Assembly (NCBI RefSeq): GCF_011682235.2 | Contig: NZ_CP076718.1 | Span: 3,081,868 to 3,145,867, forward strand | Reading direction: 5' to 3' | Origin: Rhodocaloribacter litoris | GTDB taxonomy: Bacteria > Bacteroidota > Rhodothermia > Rhodothermales > ISCAR-4553 | Length of the DNA stretch: 64,000 nucleotides | Part shown: positions 44,641-52,719 of the stretch, piece after piece | How the letters are laid out: every line of letters begins with the position of its first letter | Numbering within the stretch: position 1 is the first letter of the stretch | Translations under genes and position numbers: made by a program | Notes under the pieces: model-generated | Told to the model about the DNA's origin: nothing | The model's input: only the letters and a program-made list of their open reading frames with translations | Database searches by the model: none

Positions 44641-45894
44641 ATGTGGACAACAGCTTATCATATAACCCATTCAGTAGGTTTGTTCAAAAATCGTGGAGTG
44701 GCTATTGTCCTCGCGGGAATTTTGTTGCTAAGTGCGTTCGGGCCAATTTTTAGCGAGCTCAAGCTGGGGCCTGTGTCTGTTTGGGCTGCTATTACGATTA
44801 TTTATGTTGTATTTTTGTGGGGTGAATGGTTATTTCTTTTGCGTCCTGTCAGCAGAACATTGCTCCTGCGGCTTTTGCCATTGTTGCTTTTTATGGCATG
44901 GGCATGGTGCAGCCTTGTTTGGTACAAGGTTACATTGGCGGGTTTGCAGAATCTCATTCTGATGACAGCATTTCTCGGTAGCATAATGCAGGCAGCGCAC
45001 CTTGCTCGCCGGGCGCCCGAACGAGTACGCTGGGTGGTTGGAGGTCTCGAGTGGGGCATCTGGATTGCCCTGGCCATCTACGGCATTGGGTTGTGGAAGG
45101 AAGGAGTTGGCGCAAAGGAGTTGCTACATTCTCGGTCCTTCGCCATGTTTGCCTTGACGGGGTTGGCCTGGCAACTTGCACAGGTCAGAGGTGGCCGACG
45201 TGTTAGCTACTGGCAGATGGGGTTTATTTTGGGTGCAATCATTGTAAGTCTCTCCCGGGCTGTGATGGGTGCAGCACTCATCATGGTTTTACTGGCGTAC
45301 TTTCGACCTACAGGTAAAGGGATAATACAGTTTATGGTGATAGCAAGCCTCGCTGTTGCAAGCACGGTAATGCTGTTCCGGCATTTTGAGCCGCTTAAGG
45401 AACGTTTCACTCAGGGAGATCTTAGGAGCGTAGAAGTGCTTGCAGTCGGTAAAGTGGCAGTAAATATGTCAGGTCGAAATATGCTCTGGGAAATCACGCT
45501 ACGGTCCGCACAAGGGCATTGGTGGTTTGGTAAGGGAGCAGGGGCTGTGCAAGAGGAAATATCGAGTGTGTTCAATGGGAAACTGGAGCATCCTCATAAT
45601 GAATATCTTCGTCTTTTTCATGATTATGGTGTAATTGGTTTATTGTTGTTTTTAATTTCATATTTTTCTTTGGCATGGAGGTCGTGGAAAGCTTATCAGC
45701 AAGAGTACATACAAGCATATTCTGGCACTATTCACCTGGCTTCAACGTTGGCATTGGTCGGTCAAGCTATTGTGATGATAACGGATAATTCATTGGTTTA
45801 CTTGTTTGCGATTGTGCCTGTTGGAATAATGTGTGGTCTGTCATTGGGTAAGATGAATAGGGTAAGAAGAAAACAAAAAACTTTTCCTGCATGA
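44641..45894 (+). CDS. Wzy-type O-antigen/exopolysaccharide polymerase
   Basis: A 417-residue protein with about 11 membrane helices and the O-antigen ligase/polymerase domain (Wzy_C): the periplasmic loop carries SGRNMLWEITLRSAQGHWW and FGKGAGAVQ, then LEHPHNEYLRLFHDYGVIG, with the conserved Arg/His residues expected for polymerisation. It should join lipid-linked repeat units after flipping. It starts at ATG 44641, 23 bp after the GT2 gene, in the AT-rich block. Confidence 0.85.
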   Translation: MWTTAYHITHSVGLFKNRGVAIVLAGILLLSAFGPIFSELKLGPVSVWAAITIIYVVFLWGEWLFLLRPVSRTLLLRLLPLLLFMAWAWCSLVWYKVTLAGLQNLILMTAFLGSIMQAAHLARRAPERVRWVVGGLEWGIWIALAIYGIGLWKEGVGAKELLHSRSFAMFALTGLAWQLAQVRGGRRVSYWQMGFILGAIIVSLSRAVMGAALIMVLLAYFRPTGKGIIQFMVIASLAVASTVMLFRHFEPLKERFTQGDLRSVEVLAVGKVAVNMSGRNMLWEITLRSAQGHWWFGKGAGAVQEEISSVFNGKLEHPHNEYLRLFHDYGVIGLLLFLISYFSLAWRSWKAYQQEYIQAYSGTIHLASTLALVGQAIVMITDNSLVYLFAIVPVGIMCGLSLGKMNRVRRKQKTFPA

Positions 45895-45897
45895 AGT

Positions 45898-47025
45898 ATG
45901 TGTCGTGTGGCTTTTCTTACGAACTTTATCCCTCCATACCGGTTGCCGGTGTTACAGGCTCTTCATGAACGCCTGGAGGCGTTTTGCGTTATCGCTTCCG
46001 TCAGTATGGAGGAGAATAGAAATTGGGAGCACATAAACGTCGGTAGTTTGGATGTTCGATATCAGCGGTGTGTTACGGTTGCCCGCACGTGGCGACACCC
46101 TGCAAATTTTGAAGAGACTACCTATCTGCATATACCCTATGATACGCTTTCTCAACTGGCGGCTTTCAATCCTGACGTTATAATCTCCGCCGAATTGGGT
46201 GCTCGAACGAGTCAAGCTGTACTCTACCGTAAGCTTCATCCTGGTACCCGCCTGGTCGTCTATGCGGACCTTTCGGAACGGACTGAGCAGGGAAGAGAGG
46301 GGTGGAGAGGGCTTCTCCGACGCTGGATTCTTCGTCATGCCGATGCGATCATCACTAACGGTACGAGCGGCGAGAGGTACATTCAGAAACTTGGATTCTC
46401 TCCCGAATACATCTATAAAATTCCTTATACAACTGATTTGTCTCTTTTTGCAGAAAGCCCAGTCATCTGTAAGGAAAATGGGCAGCTAGAATTGATCTAT
46501 GTGGGGAGTTTATCTCAAAGAAAAGGTCTTGTTATATTTTGTGAACATCTGGATGCCTGTGTGCGCGAATCCAAACGTGATGTCAGGTTAACGCTCGTTG
46601 GAAATGGACCTATGCAGGAAGAAATCGCGCGCATGAAACATCGACTGGCTTTTAAATTGAATCTAGTAGGTGACGTGGCGTACGAGCAATTGCCAGACTA
46701 CTATGCGGCGGCCGACGCATTCGTTTTTCCTACATTGGCCGATACTTGGGGGCTGGTTGTCAACGAGGCGATGGCAGCCGGGTTACCAATCATTGGAAGT
46801 CGGTATAGCCAAGCTGTTGAGGAACTGGTGGTAGACGGCGTTCACGGATGGACCTTTTACCCCGATCAGCCTGAGACGGTATATAAGGCCCTGCATCAGC
46901 TTTTTGCCATGTCAGCAGAGGAGCGTAAAGAAATGGGCGAAACTGCACGTAAGGCAGCGTTAGAGTGGTCTCCGGAGCTCGTTGCCAGCCGTTTTCTAGC
47001 AGTTGTAGAGGCTGTTCAGAGTTGA
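45898..47025 (+). CDS. GT4 family glycosyltransferase
   Basis: A 375-residue GT-B enzyme. The C-terminal nucleotide-binding half has YVGSLSQRKGL (about 201-211), LVGNGPMQEEI, and the EX7E region FPTLADTWGLVVNEAMAAGL with both glutamates. The N-terminal half begins VAFLTNFIPPYRLPVL, typical of capsule glycosyltransferases. It starts 3 bp after the polymerase stop and is followed by a second GT4 gene. Sugar specificity is not predictable. Confidence 0.9.
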   Translation: MCRVAFLTNFIPPYRLPVLQALHERLEAFCVIASVSMEENRNWEHINVGSLDVRYQRCVTVARTWRHPANFEETTYLHIPYDTLSQLAAFNPDVIISAELGARTSQAVLYRKLHPGTRLVVYADLSERTEQGREGWRGLLRRWILRHADAIITNGTSGERYIQKLGFSPEYIYKIPYTTDLSLFAESPVICKENGQLELIYVGSLSQRKGLVIFCEHLDACVRESKRDVRLTLVGNGPMQEEIARMKHRLAFKLNLVGDVAYEQLPDYYAAADAFVFPTLADTWGLVVNEAMAAGLPIIGSRYSQAVEELVVDGVHGWTFYPDQPETVYKALHQLFAMSAEERKEMGETARKAALEWSPELVASRFLAVVEAVQS

Positions 47026-47048
47026 GGTTCAAACCAGGTGTATTTGAG

Positions 47049-48239
47049 ATGAAAATATTAATTGTGCATAATTATTATAGTGGTGGTTTGGGTGGTGAAG
47101 ATGTGGTGTTTAATGTGGAGAAAAATGTATTGTTAAAATATGGTAATATCGTATTATCGTACGAACGTCACAACGACGAAATCGAGGCTTTAACTATCTG
47201 GGAACGGACAGCTTTGGTGCCAGGCACGCTATGGATGTCACGGGGTTATCGTGAGGTGCACCAGTTGATCAGGCGTGAACGCCCCGACGTCGCTCATTTC
47301 CACAACACCTTCCCACTTATTTCTCCGTCAGCCTATTATGCCTGTCGAGCGGAAGGTGTACCCGTTGTGCAGACGCTTCACAATTATCGATTGCTTTGCC
47401 CGAACGCCCTTTTTCTTCGTGATGCCCGACCCTGTGAAGCCTGTCTGGGCCGGTTCTTTCCCTGGCCGGGCATACGATATGCCTGCTATCGCGACAGCCG
47501 GCCGGTAACAGCTACCGTCGCGGTCATGCTCGCGACTCATCGGGCTATGGGTACGTATGCAAAGGCTGTCGATCGGTATATCGCGCTCTCCGAGTTTGCA
47601 AGGAATAAGTTCATCGAGGGTGGCTTGCCTGCGGAGAAGATTTCCATCAAGCCTAACTTTCTGGCACACGACCCGGGTTACTGTGAGGGCAGGGGGACAT
47701 ATGCCTTGTTCGTAGGACGGTTATCGGAGGAAAAGGGCGTGCGACCTCTGTTGAACGCCTGGTCGTCCCTGAACCATCCCCTTCTTCGGATCGTCGGGGA
47801 TGGACCGTTGGCAGGCGAGGTGCAAGCAGCCGCCGCATCGTTTCCTGATCGGATCGTGTGGGAGGGGAGCCAACCACGCGAGCGGGTCTATCACTTGATG
47901 CAGCAGGCGATGTTTCTGGTGCTGCCTTCGATCTGTTATGAAAACTTTCCGATGACAGTTGTCGAAGCGTTTGCCTGCGGAACACCCATTCTGGCGAGTA
48001 AGATCGGGAGCCTGGCGGAGATCGTTTGCGATCGCCGCACCGGCCTTCATTTCCGCCCCGGCGATCCCGAGGACTTGGCGGCCAAGGTGGAGTGGCTTCT
48101 GGCCCATTCGGACGAACTGGCTCGTATGCGCCGGGCGGCCCGTGCCGAGTACGAGGCGAAGTACACCGCGGAGCGCAATTACGAGATGCTGATGGCGATC
48201 TACGAGCAGGCGATTGCGCAGAAGGCAGAAACGTCATGA
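47049..48239 (+). CDS. GT4 family glycosyltransferase
   Basis: A 396-residue GT-B enzyme starting ATG 47049 (MKILIVHNYYSGGLGGEDVV). It has QTLHNYRLLCPNA in the acceptor half, a Cys-rich stretch (ACLGRFFPWPGIRYACYR), and the donor half with FVGRLSEEKGV, RIVGDGPL and the EX7E region ENFPMTVVEAFACGTP. Base composition rises through the gene: the 5' part is AT-rich, the 3' part GC-rich, so the boundary of the acquired block may lie here or the gene is a mosaic. Confidence 0.9.
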   Translation: MKILIVHNYYSGGLGGEDVVFNVEKNVLLKYGNIVLSYERHNDEIEALTIWERTALVPGTLWMSRGYREVHQLIRRERPDVAHFHNTFPLISPSAYYACRAEGVPVVQTLHNYRLLCPNALFLRDARPCEACLGRFFPWPGIRYACYRDSRPVTATVAVMLATHRAMGTYAKAVDRYIALSEFARNKFIEGGLPAEKISIKPNFLAHDPGYCEGRGTYALFVGRLSEEKGVRPLLNAWSSLNHPLLRIVGDGPLAGEVQAAAASFPDRIVWEGSQPRERVYHLMQQAMFLVLPSICYENFPMTVVEAFACGTPILASKIGSLAEIVCDRRTGLHFRPGDPEDLAAKVEWLLAHSDELARMRRAARAEYEAKYTAERNYEMLMAIYEQAIAQKAETS

Positions 48240-48268
48240 AGGTCATTATCTTAATCAGACCTTCATGA
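48234..48268 (+). terminator. Strong hairpin overlapping a stop codon
   Basis: Perfect 11-bp arms (TCATGAAGGTC at 48234-48244 and its complement at 48258-48268) enclose a 13-nt AT-rich loop. The left arm includes the stop codon of the GT4 gene. No T-run follows, so it may act as an mRNA-stabilising or attenuating hairpin rather than a terminator. Confidence 0.5.
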
Positions 48269-48308
48269 CAGGCTTTCCTTTCAAAGTTAACCCTATCGAC
48301 AGGTAAAT

Positions 48309-48944
48309 ATGAACATACATGCCATTTACAGAGCTGTAGGAAAGCGTTTTCGCCGCAAGAGAATGGGCGATTTTGTTCGGGCGTTCGGGATTACTGCCCA
48401 AACGCGCATTCTCGACATCGGAGGTACGCTTTACAACTGGTCGTTGATCGACGTTCCACCGCAACTTACCATCGTCAATTTATCTCCTCCGCCGGCACAT
48501 CTTCCGGACAACGTAAGCTGGATCGTCGCGGATGCATGCGAGTTGCCATTTTCTGATAACTCTTTTGACGTTGTCTATTCAAATTCGGTAATCGAACATC
48601 TCTTCACCCGTGAGGCCCAGCAGCGGATGGCCCGGGAAGTCCAGCGGCTTGCGCCCAAGTACTACGTGCAAACGCCGAACAGTCGTTTTCCGATGGAGCC
48701 GCATTACCTCACCCCGTTCATACACTGGTTTCCGGTGCCCTTGCGGAAGCGGATGATACGGAATTTTACGCTCTGGGGGTGGATCACCCGCCCTTCTCGG
48801 GAAGCGTGTGCGCGGCGGGTGGAAGAGATTCAGCTCCTGAATGAACAGGAACTGCGGAATCTGTTCCCAGATGCCACGATCCTCCGTGAACGGTTTGCAG
48901 GGATGACAAAGTCGCTCATCGTCGTGAAAGGGGCTTCGGGTTGA
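48309..48944 (+). CDS. SAM-dependent methyltransferase (type 11)
   Basis: A 211-residue class I methyltransferase. Motif I is ILDIGGTLYNW (less canonical than GxGxG), followed by the acidic VADACELPF and the family hallmark NSFDVVYSNSVIEHLF. The C-terminal part is basic with a YYVQTPN strand. It may methylate a sugar in the polysaccharide or be a regulator of chain ending. It lies 40 bp beyond the 48234 hairpin and 36 bp before the WecG-type gene; base composition is intermediate. Confidence 0.85.
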   Translation: MNIHAIYRAVGKRFRRKRMGDFVRAFGITAQTRILDIGGTLYNWSLIDVPPQLTIVNLSPPPAHLPDNVSWIVADACELPFSDNSFDVVYSNSVIEHLFTREAQQRMAREVQRLAPKYYVQTPNSRFPMEPHYLTPFIHWFPVPLRKRMIRNFTLWGWITRPSREACARRVEEIQLLNEQELRNLFPDATILRERFAGMTKSLIVVKGASG

Positions 48945-48980
48945 CGTGTTCAGAGATGCGTCTCGAAACCTTACGCTCGT

Positions 48981-49766
48981 ATGATAAAGGTGGAAGTCCT
49001 CGGCCTGCCCCTTTTCGCGCGGGACATCCCGGCGGCGGTTGCGCTCGTCGTGCAGGGGTGCCTGGAGGCGGAAGGGGCGTCGCCCCGGTGCATCAGCGCC
49101 ACCGGGGCACACGGGCTGGTGTTCGCCCACGCAAACCCGGACTTCCACGCTCTGCTCCGCCGTTTCTACCTGAACCTGCCCGACGGCATGCCTGCCGTGT
49201 GGGTCGGCCGGTGGAAGGGGGCCCGGGCCATGCAACGCTGCTACGGCCCGGACTTCTTCGCGGCCGTGATGGAGGCCACGGCCGCGCTGCCCGTTCGACA
49301 CTTTTTCTGCGGGGGGAAAGAGGGGGTGGCGGATCGGCTCCGGGAAGCCGTGGCGGAGAAGTTCGGCAACCGGAACGTGGTGGGGACGCACTGCCCGCCG
49401 TTTCGCCCGCTCACGGACGACGAGTTCGCCGCCCTCGGGGCCGAGATCGACGCCACCGGCGCGCACGTCGTCTGGATCGGCATCAGCACCCCGAAGCAGG
49501 AACGCTTTGCCGCCGCGCTGGCACGACATACCCGGGCGCGGTTCATCGCCACCGTGGGCGCGGCGTTCGATTTTCATATCGGCGCGGTGCCGCAGGCGCC
49601 GGCCTGGGTGCAACGGGCCGGGATGGAATGGTTTTTTCGGGTCCTCATGGAGCCGCGGCGGCTCTGGCGCCGGTACGCCGGAATTGTCCCGGCCTTCATC
49701 TACCTCAACCTGAAGGAACGTATTTTCCACCCCGACCGGTGGAGGGTGAACCGTTCATCAAGCTGA
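48981..49766 (+). CDS. WecG/TagA/CpsF family glycosyltransferase (GT26)
   Basis: A 261-residue enzyme. Family marks are NLPDGMPAVWVGRW at about residues 57-70 with the key Asp, FFCGGKEGVADRL, GTHCPPFRPLTDDE, and VWIGISTPKQERFAA. GT26 enzymes add a sugar to lipid-linked intermediates (ManNAc or ManNAcA in known cases). High-GC codon use returns here, so this gene belongs to the native locus rather than the AT-rich block. It is followed 14 bp later by the GDP-mannose epimerase gene. Confidence 0.9.
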   Translation: MIKVEVLGLPLFARDIPAAVALVVQGCLEAEGASPRCISATGAHGLVFAHANPDFHALLRRFYLNLPDGMPAVWVGRWKGARAMQRCYGPDFFAAVMEATAALPVRHFFCGGKEGVADRLREAVAEKFGNRNVVGTHCPPFRPLTDDEFAALGAEIDATGAHVVWIGISTPKQERFAAALARHTRARFIATVGAAFDFHIGAVPQAPAWVQRAGMEWFFRVLMEPRRLWRRYAGIVPAFIYLNLKERIFHPDRWRVNRSSS

Positions 49767-49780
49767 AAGAAGGAGAGATC

Positions 49781-50767
49781 ATGGCACGGAAAACGGCGAT
49801 CGTATGCGGGGCCGGCGGCTTCATCGGCGGCCACCTGGTCAACCGGCTCAAGGAAGAAGGCTACTGGGTGCGCGGCGTCGACCTGAAAGAGAACGAGTTC
49901 GGCAACATGAACGCGGACGACTTCGTCCTGGGCGACCTGCGCGACCCGCGCGTCTGCGCCGCTCTCTTCGACCGCCAGATCGACGAGGTCTACCAGCTCG
50001 CCGCCGACATGGGCGGGGCCGGCTACATCTTCACCGGCGACCACGACGCCGCCGTCATGCACAACTCGGCCCTGATCAACCTGAACATGGTCGAGGAAGC
50101 CCGCAAGCACGGCGTCGGCAAGGTCTTCTACTCGTCCTCGGCCTGCATGTACCCCGAGTACAACCAGCTCGACCCGGACAACCCGAAGTGCTCGGAGGAC
50201 TCGGCCTACCCGGCCGCGCCCGACAGCGAGTACGGCTGGGAAAAGCTCTTCAGCGAGCGGCTCTACCTGGCCTACGCCCGCAACTACGGGATGAACGTGC
50301 GCATCGCCCGCTTCCACAACATCTTCGGCCCCCAGGGCACGTGGACCGGCGGGCGTGAGAAGGCGCCGGCCGCCATCTGCCGCAAGGTCGCCATGGCCGA
50401 GGACGGCGGCGAGATCGAGATCTGGGGCGACGGCAAGCAGACCCGCTCCTTCCTCTACATCGACGAGTGCATCGAGGCCGTCCGCCGCCTGATGGAATCC
50501 GACTTCCCGGGGCCGGTCAACGTGGGGTCGGAGGAGATGGTCTCGATCAACCAGCTCGTCGATTATGTCTGCGAGATCGCCGGGAAGACGCTCCGCAGGC
50601 GCCACGACCTGACGAAGCCGCAGGGCGTGCGCGGGCGCAATTCGGACAACCGCCTCATCCGCGAAAAGCTGGGATGGGAACCGTCCATGCCGCTCAAGGA
50701 AGGGCTGCGGCGCACGTATGAATGGATCGCCGAGCAGGTGCGCCGGCACGAGGCGGCCTCGGTCTGA
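49781..50767 (+). CDS. GDP-mannose 3,5-epimerase-like protein
   Basis: A 328-residue extended SDR. CGAGGFIGGHL binds NAD, the middle contains YQLAADMGGAGYIF, SSSACMYPEYNQ and the catalytic YxxxK in EYGWEKLFSE, and RFHNIFGPQGTWTGGREKAPAA is the diagnostic stretch of GDP-mannose 3,5-epimerases. The product would be GDP-L-galactose or GDP-L-gulose, best known from plant ascorbate synthesis but also used for bacterial glycans. A good AAGGAG ribosome site precedes ATG 49781, unusual among the genes here. GDP-mannose is also the donor for the mannosylglycerate synthase encoded elsewhere in the window. Confidence 0.88.
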   Translation: MARKTAIVCGAGGFIGGHLVNRLKEEGYWVRGVDLKENEFGNMNADDFVLGDLRDPRVCAALFDRQIDEVYQLAADMGGAGYIFTGDHDAAVMHNSALINLNMVEEARKHGVGKVFYSSSACMYPEYNQLDPDNPKCSEDSAYPAAPDSEYGWEKLFSERLYLAYARNYGMNVRIARFHNIFGPQGTWTGGREKAPAAICRKVAMAEDGGEIEIWGDGKQTRSFLYIDECIEAVRRLMESDFPGPVNVGSEEMVSINQLVDYVCEIAGKTLRRRHDLTKPQGVRGRNSDNRLIREKLGWEPSMPLKEGLRRTYEWIAEQVRRHEAASV

Positions 50768-50834
50768 GCGGGGAAGGTTTTTCTGCAGGGCGGTGAAAAA
50801 ACTGCCGCCGTGGTCCTGTACCCGAGGACGTACG

Positions 50835-50990
50835 CGGTTTCTACCCCTCCGTCGCTTCGCGACACCTCCCCTTGCGAAGGGGAGGGCCTTTAAAGGCCGA
50901 AAAAACGCCCTACGAGCCCTTCCCCCGGCCGCGCCCGGCGGCCCTGCAGGGGGAAGTCTCCCGGAGGGAGATGGGGGTGAACCCATAGGG
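50835..50990. repeat. Cluster of intergenic inverted repeats
   Basis: Several nested palindromes follow the epimerase gene: CCTCCCCTT-GCG-AAGGGGAGG (50865-50885), GGCCTTTAAAGGCC (50885-50898, followed by an A-run), and paired CTTCCCCC...GGGGGAAG and CTCCCGGAGGGAG further on. This resembles the dispersed REP-type intergenic repeats of many bacteria, and the 50885 palindrome with the A-run can act as a terminator for leftward RNA. Confidence 0.6.
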
Positions 50991-51234
50991 TTCTATCGCC
51001 AACTGTGTAACTCCTAATACCAGGGCAATTTCACCGGCAGGAGAACGCCGCGCTGCCCGGCCTCCGTGGTGCGGAGCCGTCGCGAAAGGCGATGGCACAT
51101 CGCCTGAAGCCGGATCCGGCGTCAAATGTCACGGACCTGCGTTATTTCTGCTGCACCGGGATCCCCCACGGATTTTCTGGAGGTCGTTCCCTAAGTTTGC
51201 CGGCAAAGCAATGCGCATCGGGTTTGAGGTGTCT

Positions 51235-51400
51235 TGATTCTTGACACTCCCACGGCTCTGGGCACGTGGGATTCTTGCTTCATCGACAGTTGCCTTCGCT
51301 AACCAGAGCTAGCGCCGGTCTTACACCGTCTCCACAAGCTGACACGGTATGTCCTACCGCCAGAATATTCTGTGCCGCGTTTATATCGCGGTCATGTTCC
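51235..51400 (-). ncRNA. Predicted omega RNA of TnpB
   Basis: TnpB nucleases use an RNA derived from the 3' end of tnpB and the right end. By analogy the RNA would cover the last about 100 nt of the gene, the 51248-51271 hairpin and then a guide copied from the flank just left of about 51235. Location is inferred from the family; exact ends are unknown. Confidence 0.4.
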
Positions 51401-52446
51401 TCCCCGCAGCGAGGGCATACCCATGCCCGCACATCGAGAGGAAGGGTTTCCATTGTATAGTTGCAGCGCGAACACGTCTTGCTGCTCGGATACCAGCGGT
51501 CGATCTGCACAAAGCGTTTGCAGTACAACGTCGCCTTGTACGAGAGCATCCCGACGAACGCGCTCCAACCGGCATCGCTGATGGCCCGGGCAAGGCTGTG
51601 GTTCTTGACCATGCCCCTGACGCAGAGCGATTCGGCGTAGATCACGTCGTACCGCCGCACGAGCCGCGTCGAAAGCTGGTGCAAGAAGTCGGTGCGTTGG
51701 TTCCGCACCTTCGCGTGCAGCTTCGCCACCTTCCGGCGTTGCTTGTGCCAGTTGGCGGACCCCTTCTGCTTGCGGGCGAGCTTTCGCTGCTCGCGGGCAA
51801 GACGATCCAGAGCGCGTTTGAGATGCTTTGGATTACCGCTACGCCAGCCGTCGGAGGTTACCACCACATCCTTCACGCCGAGATCGATGCCCACCTCTCT
51901 CCTGGTTCTCGGGAGAGGCTTGTGCTCCACCTCAACGACGAAGCTGATGTAGTACGTCCCGTCCGGCTCCTGAACCACCGTCAGCGAAGACGGAGCGGAC
52001 GGCAGCGGGCGGCTCCACCGAATCTTGAGCGGGGTGCTCATCCTGGCGAGCTTCACGACAGGCTGCCCCCGCACACCGCTGTCTCTGAGCGAAAAGCCGC
52101 GCCGGGTGTACGTGGCGCTCTGCCGGTGCTTCTTCGCCTTGAAGCGAGGAAACCGGGCGGTGCTCCGGAAGAAGGCGGTGTACGCTTTGTCGAGATGTCG
52201 AAGGGCCTGCTGAAGCGGAACGCTGGAGACGTCGCGAAGCCACGCATGATTGGGATCGCGTTTGAGTTCGGTCAGACGGCGATCCGTCTCGGCGTAGCCG
52301 ATCTTCTCGCCTCGCTCGCGGAAAGCATCCCGCTTGAGTGCCAGCGCCCAGTTGTAGACGTACCGAACGCACCCGAACTGCCGGGCGAGCATCTGTCGCT
52401 GCTTGGCGTTGGGATAGAAACGGTATCGGTAACGTACGGTGGGCAT
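51280..52446 (-). CDS. tnpB: TnpB RNA-guided nuclease
   Basis: A 388-residue IS605-type TnpB, ancestral to Cas12. The N-terminal wedge/REC part has CVRYVYNWAL and SSVPLQQALRHLDKAY. The RuvC nuclease residues are all present: Asp188 in GIDLGVKD, Glu272 in YAESLCVRGM and Asp354 in HDRDINAAQNI. The zinc finger has CSRC (325-328) and CPRC (344-347). Length and motifs indicate a functional enzyme. It interrupts the space between the GDP-mannose epimerase and the WbaP-like gene, reading against the polysaccharide operon. Confidence 0.95.
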   Translation of the reverse strand: MPTVRYRYRFYPNAKQRQMLARQFGCVRYVYNWALALKRDAFRERGEKIGYAETDRRLTELKRDPNHAWLRDVSSVPLQQALRHLDKAYTAFFRSTARFPRFKAKKHRQSATYTRRGFSLRDSGVRGQPVVKLARMSTPLKIRWSRPLPSAPSSLTVVQEPDGTYYISFVVEVEHKPLPRTRREVGIDLGVKDVVVTSDGWRSGNPKHLKRALDRLAREQRKLARKQKGSANWHKQRRKVAKLHAKVRNQRTDFLHQLSTRLVRRYDVIYAESLCVRGMVKNHSLARAISDAGWSAFVGMLSYKATLYCKRFVQIDRWYPSSKTCSRCNYTMETLPLDVRAWVCPRCGEEHDRDINAAQNILAVGHTVSACGDGVRPALALVSEGNCR

Positions 52447-52556
52447 AATGGTACCGGGGCCTCACAAGTTATTATGTGTCGCCTGCGGAAGTTCCTGGCT
52501 GGGCTGGATTTGCTCGTGCCCGAACGCGGCTTTCTCCCACATGGGCTATCTCATGG

Positions 52557-52604
52557 GGCCGCGTTACACGGCCAACATAGCCCTGAAGTCCGTGGGCTTC
52601 CGCC
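52557..52604 (-). repeat. Possible truncated right end of another IS605-type element
   Basis: Read leftward, 52604-52583 is GGCGGAAGCCCACGGACTTCAG, in short the left arm of an IS605-type right-end hairpin, but the complementary arm is missing and is replaced by GGCTATG. Next to it is a stem GGCCG-N7-CGGCC (52557-52573). This suggests that the tnpB element landed beside, or within, an older relic. Confidence 0.35.
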
Positions 52605-52719
52605 GCTCTCAACCCTGACCCTTTTATCGTGAAGGCTTGAAGAACGGATGGCGGCATGCGCGGCTGGCACAATGTGTGCTCGAAGCCGGTTGACCGCTGT
52701 CATATCCCATCTCGACGAC

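Larger units (their letters stand above)
51229..52446 (-). mobile_element. Solo TnpB element of the IS200/IS605 superfamily
   Basis: The element contains an intact tnpB and, 9 bp after its stop, the canonical right-end hairpin: TCCCACG (51248-51254) pairs with CGTGGGA (51265-51271), read leftward as GAATCCCACG...CGTGGGAGTGTCAA, the usual IS605-type end. A second small stem GTGTC/GACAC (51229-51247) follows. No tnpA is present, so the element is non-autonomous. The left end could not be fixed; it should lie between 52446 and about 52640. Confidence 0.8.

Noticed and set aside
50835-50990. CRISPR or RNA gene in the palindrome cluster
   Set aside because: The palindromes are of different sequence with no repeated unit and spacer pattern; they look like REP-type intergenic repeats.
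52472-52672. 66-residue frame upstream of tnpB as a gene
   Set aside because: It runs over the half IS605-type hairpin and stem structures and has no coding signal; it is better explained as element-end sequence.
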